Source: MED-G105 sp038522945 (GTDB lineage Bacteria > Pseudomonadota > Alphaproteobacteria > Caulobacterales > Parvularculaceae). From it: 64,000 nt of DNA. Made by a program: the position numbers and the translations under genes. This document shows positions 24,833-34,265 of this stretch, piece by piece (position 1 is the first letter of the stretch; every line of letters begins with the position of its first letter). The stretch spans positions 10,089-74,088 of the forward strand of contig JBCBJV010000018.1 in the NCBI GenBank assembly GCA_038522945.1, read 5' to 3'. The notes beneath the pieces were generated by a model. The model saw nothing but the letters and a program-made list of their open reading frames with translations, had not been told where the DNA came from and did no database searches.

Positions 24833-26707
24833 CTAAGCAGCCCGTCGGCCACGTGAGCCACGACCGCCAGGCCCCCGACTGCTGGGTCCCCGACTACTGG
24901 GTCCCCGACTACTGGGTCCCTGACTACTTTGTCCCTGACTGCTGGGCCCACGATCGCCAGGGGCTTTCCCGCCACTATTCGGCTTGCCCTTTGGCCGGTC
25001 ATTTTGTTTTGGCTTTCCAGAAGCGGCCCCTTGGACGGGTCTTTTGCCCTTTGCTGCCGGACGCCGCGTCTTGTGTTGACCATTATCATCCGTATTCGCT
25101 GGTTTTCCGGCTGCTGGCTTGACCCTCTTGGTCCATCGTTTCTTCCCGTTTTCTGCTGGCGCGTCATCAGACCGTTTGCCCGGATGTGCGGTTGGCCCGC
25201 TCGTGCTCTTGTGGCCCGTTCGTTTCGGGCCTGCATTCTTGTGATCGGGCGTTGAATGCTTCGGTCCGTTGTCGTTGGGCCTTCTGTGATTGGGGTTTCC
25301 AGCGCCCGGCCGCGCTGCTCGTTTGGACGTCGTTCTGACCTCCCCCGTTCGATTGGCCTCCCCGGTTCGATTGGCCTCCCCGTCAGGCCTATTGGCATCA
25401 CGCTGTTCGCCGTTCGGCCGAGAGCGCCGCTTCGGTCCTTGGTTCTCGCGACGGGGCTGGCGTTGACCATTGCCCGGGTGCCGTTGCCCCCCCTGCTTTC
25501 GATGCTGTTGTCGGTTCTGCTGGCCGCGCCCTTCACTGGCACTGGTCTCCGAAAGATCCGCGTCTTGCCCATTCAAATGTACCGCTTCCAGGCGCTCCCC
25601 CATAAGCTTTTCAATGGCGCGCAAGTCGGCGCGTTCGTCAGGCGAACAGAATGAAACGGCGATGCCCGAAGCTCCAGCACGACCGGTTCGGCCGATACGA
25701 TGCACATAAGTTTCCGGCACATTAGGCAAATCGAAATTGACCACATGGGAAACGCCCGCAATATCGATCCCCCGCGCGGCGATGTCCGTGGCCACCAAAA
25801 CTTGGGCCTTTCCCGACTTAAAGGCGTTTAGCGCCCGCTCCCGTTGGTTCTGGCTGCGGTTGCCGTGAATGGCTTGGGCATTGATGCCTTCTTTGTTCAG
25901 GATACGCGCGATTTTGTCCGCGCCATGTTTCGTCCGTGAAAAGACCAAACCGCTCGTAAACGCGGGATCGGACGCGACCCGGATCAACGCAGCGGGCTTT
26001 TGTCCTTTTCCCATGAATTGAACTGACTGGCTGATCTTCGGGCGCGCGGTCTTTTCAATTTCGATCCGTACCGGGTCGGTTAACAGCGCATGGGCGAGCC
26101 GGGCGATTTCTTTCGGCATCGTGGCAGAAAAGAAAACGCTCTGGCGTTCCGCTGGCAAGCTACGGCAAATGCGCCGAATGACATGAATAAAGCCCATGTC
26201 CAGCATTTGATCGACTTCGTCGAGCACGAGGATTTCGACCTGATCGAGATCAACCGCCCCTTGCTTTTGCAAGTCCTCAAGTCGCCCGGGCGTCGCCACA
26301 AAGATATCGACGCCGCGGCTCAGCGTTGCCGCCTGTTTGTTGAGTGACACACCGCCGATTGCCAGGGCCATAGAAAGAGAAGTCCGTGCACCATAGACTT
26401 TGAACCGGTCACGGATTTGCCCGGCAAGCTCCCGTGTTGGAGATAACACCAGCGCCCGAGGGCCAAATCTTGGCTTGCTGCCACTGCGCTGTATGCGCTC
26501 TGGCGTCTCAAACAAGCGATGCAGGATTGGCAGCGCAAAAGCAGCGGTCTTGCCGGACCCAGTCTGGGCAAGCCCCAATACGTCGCTGCCGGACAATAGC
26601 ACCGGGATTGCCCGCGCCTGAATTGGGGTCGGTGTCTTGTGGCCCTCTTTTTCAAGAGCGGCAAGGATCGGTCCGGCAAGTCCGAACTCGTTGAATTCTG
26701 TCATCAT
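24833..26707 (-). CDS. rhlE: DEAD-box RNA helicase, RhlE-like, with long basic tail
   Basis: ATP-dependent RNA helicase of about 624 residues. The core has the Q motif HKTPTPIQARAIP, motif I AQTGSGKT, Ia PTRELAGQ, Ib TPGRL, motif II LDEVDQMLDMGF (DEVD rather than DEAD), motif III SATMP, motif V ATDIAARGIDI, and motif VI HRIGRTGRAG. Core ends near residue 370. The remaining 240 residues are Gly, Arg, Asn, Pro and Lys-rich, disordered and strongly basic, as in RNA-binding tails. Two tandem Met codons start it (26707, 26704); a frame from 26752 is possible but has no family support. Confidence 0.92.
   Translation of the reverse strand: MMTEFNEFGLAGPILAALEKEGHKTPTPIQARAIPVLLSGSDVLGLAQTGSGKTAAFALPILHRLFETPERIQRSGSKPRFGPRALVLSPTRELAGQIRDRFKVYGARTSLSMALAIGGVSLNKQAATLSRGVDIFVATPGRLEDLQKQGAVDLDQVEILVLDEVDQMLDMGFIHVIRRICRSLPAERQSVFFSATMPKEIARLAHALLTDPVRIEIEKTARPKISQSVQFMGKGQKPAALIRVASDPAFTSGLVFSRTKHGADKIARILNKEGINAQAIHGNRSQNQRERALNAFKSGKAQVLVATDIAARGIDIAGVSHVVNFDLPNVPETYVHRIGRTGRAGASGIAVSFCSPDERADLRAIEKLMGERLEAVHLNGQDADLSETSASEGRGQQNRQQHRKQGGQRHPGNGQRQPRRENQGPKRRSRPNGEQRDANRPDGEANRTGEANRTGEVRTTSKRAARPGAGNPNHRRPNDNGPKHSTPDHKNAGPKRTGHKSTSGPTAHPGKRSDDAPAENGKKRWTKRVKPAAGKPANTDDNGQHKTRRPAAKGKRPVQGAASGKPKQNDRPKGKPNSGGKAPGDRGPSSQGQSSQGPSSRGPSSRGPSSRGPGGRGSRGRRAA
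24871..24945 (-). repeat. Five 15-base tandem repeats in the helicase tail
   Basis: Five units close to GTCCCCGACTACTGG (24871, 24886, 24901, 24916, 24931), two of them identical. On the minus strand they encode the pentapeptide repeats GPSSR/GPSSQ near the C-terminus of the RhlE-like helicase. Repeat number probably varies between strains. Confidence 0.85.
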
Positions 26708-26911
26708 TTTCTTTCTGGGAATCAGAAATGCGCGCTGCGATCGCAAGCGCACATCAAATCACCCGGGGTTCAAAGAGAACCCGCGTGCCTGGGTGCCCGG
26801 TTTTCGGTAAACGGCCGATGGGATGGTATTCCCCCTACACGCAGCCGAAGTGCAAGCCTATCGCGCAGATGGCTCGAAAAGACAAGCAAAACTTTGAATG
26901 GTCGCGAATCC

Positions 26912-29200
26912 CTAAAGCCCGCCGCCGAATTTCTTCGATGTTGGAAAGCCCTTTGGCGCGATTTTCCCGGCTTGCGCCCGTTTGCCCACAAAGTCCTTCC
27001 ACTGATCGACGCTCTGAACGCGACCTGCCCGGTCTATCCAGGTGAGGCCCTCTTTTTTGTCGAACGTTTTCGCGTCGGATAGGCCACCATTGGCATACTT
27101 CTGGAGTTGAACGCCCTTGCCCCGGGTCATCTCCGGCAGCTCGCTGGCATCGAAAACCAGGAACTTTTTATTGTCACCAACAACAGCGAGCAAAGCGCCC
27201 TCATCGGCACGGCACACGCAAGCTTCAGCGCCAGCGGCCACATTAAGAACCTGTTTACCTTTTTTGGTATTGGCAAGACAGTCTTCTTCCTTGACAAAAA
27301 ATCCGTGACCGGAGGTTGAAGCAACCAGGAACCGTCTTGATCCGTCATAAAGGAATGCTGAGGCTACGGTGTGATCATTGCCGAGCTCAACCATCAAACG
27401 GATTGGCTCACCATGGCCTCGTCCACCGGGGAGGCCGGCAACATCCAAAGTATAGAACTTCCCGTCGGTCCCGAAGAGCATGAGCTTGTCGTTCGTCATC
27501 GCGTGGATAATAAAGCCTGGCCCATCGCCTTCTTTATACTTGATGTCGCTTGTTTTCTCCACGTGCCCTTTCATGGTCCGTACCCAGCCCTTTTCAGAGA
27601 GGACCACGGTCACGGGTTCTTTTTCGATGAGCACGTCCAGATCGATCTCATCGGTATCCGGGGCCTCCTCCACTGAGGTGCGTCGAGCCCCTAGGTCCGA
27701 TTTAGGATCGAACTTCTTGCGAACCTCGCGTAGTTCGTCGGAGATTTTCTTCCACTGGGCTTCGTCGGATTTCAAAAGTGCTCTAAGCTCTTTCTGCTCT
27801 TTCTTGAGAGCCTTGTGTTCGTTGCGGATCTCCATCTCTTCAAGTTTGCGCAAGTTCCGGAGGCGCATGTTAAGAATAGCTTCGGCTTGTGTCTCCGTCA
27901 GCTCAAAAGTCTTGATCAGCTCTTCTTTTGGGTGATCTTCATACCGAATGATCCGGATCACCTCATCAAGGTTGAGGTAGGCGATCAGGAAGCCATCAAG
28001 GATTTCCAGTCGATTGGCAATTTTTCCAAGCCGGTAGTTTGTTCGCCGAACGAGAACATCTTTACGATGATCATTATACGAAGTTAGAACGTCCCGCAGT
28101 CCCATCACACGCGGTGCGCCAGTCGCGTCGAGCACGTTCATGTTTAGGGGAAAGCGGCTTTCCAGATCCGTTGCCCGGAACACGCTTTCCATTACCGCTT
28201 CCGCCTCAACTGTGCCGGATCTCGGCTCAAGGATCAGGCGGACGTCTTCCGCGCTTTCGTCCCTGATATCGGCGATCGCCGGCAATTTGCGGTTTTGGAT
28301 CAGGTCAGCGATGCGCTCGATGAGCCGTGACTTTTGCACCTGATAGGGCATCTCGGTGATGACAATTTGGTACTTGCCGCGACCGATGTCTTCCTTGTGC
28401 CATTTGGCCCGTACACGGAAACCACCGCGCCCGGTCGCATAAGCTTCAACCAGGGCATTATGCGGCTCAATACAGACACCGCCCGTTGGAAAGTCCGGCC
28501 CCTTCACATAGCCGAGCAGCGTTTCTGTACGCGCGTTCGGGCTTTTGATGAGGTGCAAACACGCGTCAATCAGTTCCGCCGGATTATGGGGTGGGATTGA
28601 CGTTGCCATACCGACGGCGATCCCGCTTGCGCCATTAGCTAACAGATTTGGAAACGCCGCGGGCAAAACGATCGGCTCTTTGCCTTCCCCGTCATAGGTC
28701 TCACGGAAATCGACTGTATCGGCATCAATGCCTTCTAGAAGGAGTTCAGCAGCTTCAGTCAAACGGCTTTCCGTGTACCGCATAGCCGCGGCGTTATCGC
28801 CGTCAATATTGCCGAAATTGCCTTGACCATCCACAAGGGGTACACGGACAGAAAAATCCTGCACCAGGCGCACAAGCGCATCGTAAATTGCAGCATCGCC
28901 GTGGGGGTGGAAGTTACCCATCACCTCACCAACGACTTTCGCCGACTTTTTATAGCCACCGCCCGGGTTCAGGCGCATGGTCCGCATGGCATAGAGGATG
29001 CGGCGGTGGACCGGCTTCAACCCATCGCGCACATCCGGCAATGCCCGTGCGGTTATGGTTGATAAAGCGTAAGCCAGATAGCGGCGCGACAGCGCCTCAT
29101 CGAGGGGCTCCAGAAAGATATCTTCCGGTTTGGACGGCGGGCTGCCTTTGCCTGCGCCTCGTTTGCCAGTTTTTTTGGTCGTTGTTTTTTTCGTCGCCAT
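26912..29200 (-). CDS. parC: DNA topoisomerase IV subunit A
   Basis: DNA-cleaving subunit of the decatenating type II topoisomerase, 762 residues. The catalytic tyrosine is Tyr142 in AAAMRYTESRLT. The N-terminus is Lys/Thr-rich, the winged-helix and tower regions follow, and the C-terminal beta-pinwheel shows degenerate repeats (GWVRTMKGHV, GDNKKFLVF). The quinolone-contact helix reads HPHGDAAIYDALV: Ala102 stands where E. coli ParC has Ser80, and Asp106 where it has Glu84. A shorter C-terminal domain and lack of the GyrA box argue for ParC rather than GyrA. Confidence 0.95.
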   Translation of the reverse strand: MATKKTTTKKTGKRGAGKGSPPSKPEDIFLEPLDEALSRRYLAYALSTITARALPDVRDGLKPVHRRILYAMRTMRLNPGGGYKKSAKVVGEVMGNFHPHGDAAIYDALVRLVQDFSVRVPLVDGQGNFGNIDGDNAAAMRYTESRLTEAAELLLEGIDADTVDFRETYDGEGKEPIVLPAAFPNLLANGASGIAVGMATSIPPHNPAELIDACLHLIKSPNARTETLLGYVKGPDFPTGGVCIEPHNALVEAYATGRGGFRVRAKWHKEDIGRGKYQIVITEMPYQVQKSRLIERIADLIQNRKLPAIADIRDESAEDVRLILEPRSGTVEAEAVMESVFRATDLESRFPLNMNVLDATGAPRVMGLRDVLTSYNDHRKDVLVRRTNYRLGKIANRLEILDGFLIAYLNLDEVIRIIRYEDHPKEELIKTFELTETQAEAILNMRLRNLRKLEEMEIRNEHKALKKEQKELRALLKSDEAQWKKISDELREVRKKFDPKSDLGARRTSVEEAPDTDEIDLDVLIEKEPVTVVLSEKGWVRTMKGHVEKTSDIKYKEGDGPGFIIHAMTNDKLMLFGTDGKFYTLDVAGLPGGRGHGEPIRLMVELGNDHTVASAFLYDGSRRFLVASTSGHGFFVKEEDCLANTKKGKQVLNVAAGAEACVCRADEGALLAVVGDNKKFLVFDASELPEMTRGKGVQLQKYANGGLSDAKTFDKKEGLTWIDRAGRVQSVDQWKDFVGKRAQAGKIAPKGFPTSKKFGGGL

Positions 29201-29378
29201 ACAAATTTAATCGGACCGGGCCCGAAACCACGTTGCCACTCGCTTCACCAGAGTATCGCGCAATACCCTTCGCCGCTGCCGACGTGCAAGGCCGAATTAA
29301 CCCCAATTGGCGGTTTTTTAACGGGATCCTGCTTGTATTGCGCTCCGCGTCTTTACCAAGAAAGGCTCAGCTCAGACA

Positions 29379-31277
29379 ATGCTCGGATTTTCCCGAACGG
29401 ACCGACCCGCCGAACAAGAAAAGAGAATTCGGCGTCACGAAGACGAAGCTTTCAGCCATCCTGATCGCTATCGCCAGAAAGTTCTGGCGGTTGCCTATCT
29501 GGGCTACGCGGTGCCGTTTTTGTTTCTAGGATTGCTTCTGGCGCTTGCGATCTTCGGCCTTATTCACGCCATTCAAGGCGGAGGCGCCGCCACCGCCGCC
29601 ATCAAGCTTACCATTGCTTCGCTCCTTCTAGCCTTTGCGGTCGGCCGCTCAATGATCGTGCGCTTCGATCCCCCCGATGCCAAACCCATCACCCGAGACG
29701 ACGCGCCGGACTTGTTCAAGCTGATCGATGAGGTGCGGGTTGCTATCGGTGGAGCGGCAATCGATGAAGTTTATCTGGACGATGACTTAAACGCCTCAAT
29801 TCAACAGGCACCGCGGTTCGGCCTTTTCGGTGGTCACGTTAATCGCCTGGTGATCGGCCTCCCGCTCATGCAGGCGCTCAGCACCGCACAGTTCAAAGGC
29901 GTTATCGCCCACGAATATGGACACCTCGCAGGCTCCCACGGAAAGACCGGCGCCTGGATCTATCGCACCCGGGCGATGTGGTCGAATTTGCGGGTTCAGT
30001 TGGAGGATCAAAAATCGCTCTTCAATGCCCCTCTGTCCTTTTTTGTTAAGCGCTATGAGCCTTATTTCGACACGCTGAGTTTCCCGCTGGCGCGCGCAGA
30101 AGAGTTCGAAGCAGACCAGGTGGCCGCCAGTATTGTCAGTGGGCAAACCCTTTCCGATGCTCTGATGCGCTGCTCTTTGGGCGCACGCTATCTGGAAGAA
30201 ATTTTCTGGCCCACCGTGGAAAAGCACGCAGGCACCTGCACCACCCCCAATGTCGCACCGCTAAAGCACTCCCAAAAGGCGTTCTCCAGCATGTCCAAAT
30301 GGAAGCAGGCGGATAAATGGGAGAAGGCTGTAGTCTCTGAACCAACGGATCGGAATGATACCCATCCGAGCCTTCCTGATCGGATCAACGCCGTCGACGC
30401 GACACCGCGGTTACTGTCGATTGGCGATGACCGCGCCTATTTGCTGTTAGGCTCTTTGTACGAAGAAACTCGTGTGGAATTCGATCAGGCGTGGCGCGAA
30501 AATGCTCAGGATTTCTGGGAACGGGCCCATCGCGACGCCCAGACAAGTCTGAAACGCCTGTCGGAGCTGGACAAAAAGGCCGAACAAGTGCCGCTCACCA
30601 AGGTGGAAGCCCAGATGAGAGCGGAACTGGCCGAAAGCCAACTGAACGTTGAAGCTGCCGTCTTCCGCTATAAGGAAGCCATTGTCTGGCATCCCGAACA
30701 TGCTGGGGCATGGCTGGGCCTCGGTCGCCTACTGGCGCGCCAGGGAGACGAAAAAGGGCTGAAATGTTTGGAGAAAGCAGCGCGCCTGTCGCCGTCACTG
30801 GGTCTTGCTGCCGCCACAGCTCGATATCGTTTCTATACAGACGCCGGCAACTTACCGGAAGCCAAGCTCGCCATTACTGCCGTTGAAAAAGAAGAGCGTA
30901 AGCTTGCGACAGCCGCGCAGGAAACCAAATCGCTCAGCAAAAAGGATGAGGCCCAGCCTCACGACATGGATGAGGCGGACTTGAAGACTGTTGTCGATGC
31001 AATCGCGAGGTTTGATTCCATCAGCCATGCCTATCTGGTGCGAAAAGACGCCGAATCTTTCAAGGGCTATTCTGTGTACCACCTTATTCTGGTGCCGAGC
31101 AAAAAGTCGGAAGACAGCCTCCAGGCGCTTGTGGAGCGGCTCGAACGCATTGAGCTTGACCACCCATGGGTGATCCACTTCGCCGTCGATCAGAACCGAT
31201 GGATGGCCAAATGGGGTGCAAAACAGAACGGCGCTGAGATCACGCCATCCAATACCGCCCTGGCGATTGCAGCCTAA
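29379..31277 (+). CDS. M48-family membrane metallopeptidase with helical C-terminal region
   Basis: Zinc metallopeptidase of 632 residues. Two hydrophobic segments near residues 35-60 and 70-90 anchor it in the membrane. The zinc site is VIAHEYGHLAGSH (HExxH) with the third ligand in ARAEEFEADQVAAS. The C-terminal half carries TPR-like helices (EAIVWHPEHAGAWLGLGRLLARQGD, AARLSPSLGLAAATARY), suggesting protein partners. Family relatives (HtpX, LoiP/BepA) act in envelope protein quality control; this one is a longer, not clearly named branch. Its stop touches that of recO on the other strand. Confidence 0.85.
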   Translation: MLGFSRTDRPAEQEKRIRRHEDEAFSHPDRYRQKVLAVAYLGYAVPFLFLGLLLALAIFGLIHAIQGGGAATAAIKLTIASLLLAFAVGRSMIVRFDPPDAKPITRDDAPDLFKLIDEVRVAIGGAAIDEVYLDDDLNASIQQAPRFGLFGGHVNRLVIGLPLMQALSTAQFKGVIAHEYGHLAGSHGKTGAWIYRTRAMWSNLRVQLEDQKSLFNAPLSFFVKRYEPYFDTLSFPLARAEEFEADQVAASIVSGQTLSDALMRCSLGARYLEEIFWPTVEKHAGTCTTPNVAPLKHSQKAFSSMSKWKQADKWEKAVVSEPTDRNDTHPSLPDRINAVDATPRLLSIGDDRAYLLLGSLYEETRVEFDQAWRENAQDFWERAHRDAQTSLKRLSELDKKAEQVPLTKVEAQMRAELAESQLNVEAAVFRYKEAIVWHPEHAGAWLGLGRLLARQGDEKGLKCLEKAARLSPSLGLAAATARYRFYTDAGNLPEAKLAITAVEKEERKLATAAQETKSLSKKDEAQPHDMDEADLKTVVDAIARFDSISHAYLVRKDAESFKGYSVYHLILVPSKKSEDSLQALVERLERIELDHPWVIHFAVDQNRWMAKWGAKQNGAEITPSNTALAIAA

Positions 31278-32015
31278 TCATGCTTCTTTCGTGAGACGGC
31301 CTCGCAAAAGGTCCAGGAGCGTCGTGCGAGCTTCCGGCAGGGCTTTATTCGCTGTGTGGAGAATGCGTGTCTCCAGAAAGTAGCCCGTTGTCTCCAGGCC
31401 AGAGATGGCCTCTGCTAGTGATACTTCGGCAAGCGGTTCACGGAAAAAGGCAGGAAGCCCAAGCATTCGATCCTTATACGGTTCACCGGCCGCGCGGCTG
31501 ACGGCACTCGCGGAGCGCGGCGAGACATAGACCAGATCCTCCTGCTCGCCCGTCGCAGCACATTTGTCGAGCCGCAAGCCAAATCCGAGCGCAGCAAGCA
31601 GGCCCAATTCCCATTTCGCCATGAGCGCCGGCCAGATCTCTGGCTCATCAAGAGCGTCAAAAAGAACGCATAGGGCCTGATAAACGCCGCCATGGGCCTC
31701 TCGTTCGGGAATTGTTTCACGGGCAACGGCACACGCCGATGAAAGCGCCGCAAGCGACAGCCGATCGTCGAGATAATGCGCAGCACGCGGTATTTCCAGT
31801 TCCACCGAAAAGTGCCCCAAGCTCTCTGCCAGCCGACCTTTCCAACTTGCCTTAATACCATTCCCGGACTGAATAATCGGGCGCATCTTCCTTCCCTGCC
31901 CGCCATAAACCAAGCCCGCCCATCGTCCGTGATGAGCCGTCAAGACGTCGATCACGGCGTGGGTTTCCCCGTGGGATCGGCCGCTCAGGACGATGGCGTC
32001 ATCAACAAATTCCAT
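31278..32015 (-). CDS. recO: DNA repair protein RecO
   Basis: Mediator of RecF-pathway recombination that loads RecA with RecR. The 245-residue form from ATG 32015 begins MEFVDDAIVLSGRSHGETHA, matching the usual RecO start, including the OB fold segment AHHGRWAGLVYGGQGRKMRP. A GTG at 32072 would add 19 residues unlike the family. The C-terminal helical part has LLAALGFGLRLDKCAATG; only a single Cys of the usual zinc cluster is visible there. It stands alone between convergent M48 and divergent DUF5694 genes. Confidence 0.92.
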   Translation of the reverse strand: MEFVDDAIVLSGRSHGETHAVIDVLTAHHGRWAGLVYGGQGRKMRPIIQSGNGIKASWKGRLAESLGHFSVELEIPRAAHYLDDRLSLAALSSACAVARETIPEREAHGGVYQALCVLFDALDEPEIWPALMAKWELGLLAALGFGLRLDKCAATGEQEDLVYVSPRSASAVSRAAGEPYKDRMLGLPAFFREPLAEVSLAEAISGLETTGYFLETRILHTANKALPEARTTLLDLLRGRLTKEA

Positions 32016-32098
32016 GGTAAGTTTACGATCCAGAATAGCGAAGGCACCGGATTGGGTCCGGACCCGATACACATCAAGCTTGGGAGTGGGAGGGACAG

Positions 32099-32995
32099 AT
32101 GTCTACCAAAATGATCGCAATGGCGAGACGGATGGGCGTTTCCTTTTGCGCGTGTCTCAGTCTGTGCGTCAGTGCATGTGTCAGCGGCGCGAGCCTTACT
32201 GCGCAATCGAGCAGATCCAGCATTGCGGAGAAATCGAACGAAGACATCAAAGTCATGGTCATTGGGTCGATGCATTTGGCCGGGTCTTCCGCTGACGTCA
32301 TCAATGTGGAAGTCGGAAGTGTCCTAACGCCGACAAAACAAAACGAACTGCAGCAGGTCACCGAAGCGCTCGCTTCTTTTCAGCCGACGCTCGTCGTAAC
32401 CGAGCGTGTCACAAAGGCGCCTGACTATATTGATCCGTATTATGCCGATTTCGATAACGAGATGCTGGCAACTAACCCGAACGAGCGCGTGCAAATCGCT
32501 TATCGTCTGGCGCGGGAAGCGGGACTTGATCGCGTGGTGGGCCTGGACGAATCTCCATCCGAAGGCGAGCCAGACTATTTCCCGTTTGGCAAAGTCCTAG
32601 AGCACGTGAGCGCCACAGGCCAAGAAGCCGAGTTCGGTCGGTTCATGGGTCGCGTTGAGCAGATGATCAAAGACGAGACCGACAGGATACAGGCGATGCC
32701 GATGGCGCAGTCTCTAATCGAGGTTAACACCGGCGCGCTTTCATCAGCCTCGTTCTACTATCAATTCCAGCAGTTTGACATCGGTGAAAATCAGCCTGCG
32801 GCGGAACTACAGGCATATTACTTTATGCGGAACGCAAAGATTGTTTCCAAGCTGATGGATGTCACTGAACCAGGGGACCGCGTGGTGATCGTTTATGGGG
32901 CAGGTCATAAACACTGGCTTGATCATCTGGTGACAAATAGCCCCGGCTTTGAATTAGTGGACCCTGTGCCATTTCTTCAAACAGCCTTAGACTAA
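32099..32995 (+). CDS. Secreted DUF5694/TraB-like protein
   Basis: Exported protein of 298 residues, probably a lipoprotein (signal region with LCVSAC). The mature domain has VMVIGSMHLAGSSADVINV near the start, VVTERV in the middle and VVIVYGAGHKHWLDHLV near the end, the GxxH-type motifs of the TraB/Tiki-like superfamily, which are proposed metal ligands. The name DUF5694 is from memory of that pattern. No activity is established for this branch. It starts 83 bases from the recO start and converges on coq7. Confidence 0.72.
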   Translation: MSTKMIAMARRMGVSFCACLSLCVSACVSGASLTAQSSRSSIAEKSNEDIKVMVIGSMHLAGSSADVINVEVGSVLTPTKQNELQQVTEALASFQPTLVVTERVTKAPDYIDPYYADFDNEMLATNPNERVQIAYRLAREAGLDRVVGLDESPSEGEPDYFPFGKVLEHVSATGQEAEFGRFMGRVEQMIKDETDRIQAMPMAQSLIEVNTGALSSASFYYQFQQFDIGENQPAAELQAYYFMRNAKIVSKLMDVTEPGDRVVIVYGAGHKHWLDHLVTNSPGFELVDPVPFLQTALD

Positions 32996-33021
32996 GATCA
33001 GTTCAATCGGGCGGCGGCGCT

Positions 33022-33654
33022 TCAGACCTTTTCTGAAAGACGGATGGCGACCCGGCACCCCGCCTGAATAACTGATTTCAATAGACCATAGCCGGGCGCC
33101 TCTCGCGCGCCTTCGTCTTCCGCTGTTGTCTTGTGGCCGATTTCGTCTTCCCGAAACTGCCGGATCGTTTCAGCAAGTGCTGGTTCGGTTTCGGCGAGTT
33201 CTTCGGCTTGCTCCGCGTAGTGTTTCTCGATGACGTCTTCCACCGCTTCGGTGCACGCCATGGCCGCCTTTTCGCCCATCAACGCAGTGACCGCCCCGAG
33301 GCCGAATCCGGCAGCTTGCCAAAGAGGGGCCATTAATGTGGGTCGCACCTGATGTTCATTCAGTAGACGGTCGAATGTTTCCAGATGATGGGCTTCGCCC
33401 TCTTCCATTTCACGCAAAAGAGCTGAGGTACGCACCCGGCTCGGGATTGCATCGAACACTGCGCGCTGACCACGATAGATCTGGACCGCGCCGAATTCGC
33501 CCGCATGATCGACCCGCAACATTTCCGCTAACCGGTCAGACAATGGCCCCGGCCGGTAGGCTTTGCCTCGATAAACAGGACTTTCGTCGGTGAGATCACT
33601 TTGTCCTTCCGCCTTAGCGGGAGGGGTGGTGGCTTGATCGTCAGCAGTCGTCAT
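33022..33654 (-). CDS. coq7: 3-demethoxyubiquinol 3-hydroxylase (Coq7)
   Basis: Di-iron hydroxylase of ubiquinone synthesis, 210 residues. Iron ligands are visible in VDHAGEFGAVQIYRGQ (Glu), MEEGEAHHLETF (ExxH), TEAVEDVIEKHY (Glu) and FREDEIGHKTTAED (ExxH). A 30-residue N-terminal extension rich in Thr, Ala and Pro precedes the core. It is followed upstream by dsbB on the same strand with a ten-base gap; this coq7-dsbB pairing is common in alphaproteobacteria. Confidence 0.95.
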   Translation of the reverse strand: MTTADDQATTPPAKAEGQSDLTDESPVYRGKAYRPGPLSDRLAEMLRVDHAGEFGAVQIYRGQRAVFDAIPSRVRTSALLREMEEGEAHHLETFDRLLNEHQVRPTLMAPLWQAAGFGLGAVTALMGEKAAMACTEAVEDVIEKHYAEQAEELAETEPALAETIRQFREDEIGHKTTAEDEGAREAPGYGLLKSVIQAGCRVAIRLSEKV

Positions 33655-33664
33655 AAGATGGACC

Positions 33665-34222
33665 TTAGAATTCCGCGGTCAGTTCCGTTGGTGACCGCTT
33701 CACGGCAACACGGTTTGCGGTCACAGCGGCGCTGAGGCACAGAGCAAACAGCCCTGCGGAAAACAGGAAATTGTACCCCGCCATGGAAATCCCGAGGAAC
33801 CGCCAAGGCGCGTCTTCACAGGACGGGCCAGAAGGCCCCTTCTCCAGGGCACCTGCGAGCCCGCCTTCACCTAATTCGACCACACCGCCTGATGTGCACG
33901 TAGGGGGACCCGGCCAGAATTTGAACTCCACGCCTGTGTGATAAAACGCAAGCCCGGCGCTGACGGCATAAACAAGCGCGGCGGCCCCGATCGCTGCGGC
34001 AGCGGCCCTGCGGGCTTTGAAGACCAGCGCAGCGGCCAATCCCGCGAATGAGACACCAAGGGCGGTCCAATGGGCTTCCCTCTGGTCAAGACACAGATCG
34101 CACGGCGCGTACCCAAGGGCTTGGAATACATGAGCGCCAGCCAGGAGCGATGCGCTTAGCACCACGCTGCCACCGAGGACACGTTCCACAAAGGACAATT
34201 CTAAGTCTGCGTTCTCTGCCAT
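33665..34222 (-). CDS. dsbB: DsbB-family disulfide bond formation protein
   Basis: Quinone-linked membrane protein that reoxidises DsbA-type oxidases, 185 residues and four membrane helices. The first redox Cys pair is in LGYAPCDLCLDQREAHW (CxxC), and a second pair in the periplasmic loop is formed by PTCTSGG and SCEDAPW. The N-terminus precedes the first helix by about 15 residues. It is upstream of coq7 in the same direction; both use ubiquinone, one making it, one reducing it. Confidence 0.92.
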   Translation of the reverse strand: MAENADLELSFVERVLGGSVVLSASLLAGAHVFQALGYAPCDLCLDQREAHWTALGVSFAGLAAALVFKARRAAAAAIGAAALVYAVSAGLAFYHTGVEFKFWPGPPTCTSGGVVELGEGGLAGALEKGPSGPSCEDAPWRFLGISMAGYNFLFSAGLFALCLSAAVTANRVAVKRSPTELTAEF

Positions 34223-34265
34223 CGTCTTCAGGTATTAGCAGATGAAAGCGCCCCTGGCCGAGGTG

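Noticed and set aside
24754..25122. Plus-strand frame with VPDYW repeats
   Set aside because: Antisense of the 15-base repeats of the helicase tail, so repeated by necessity.
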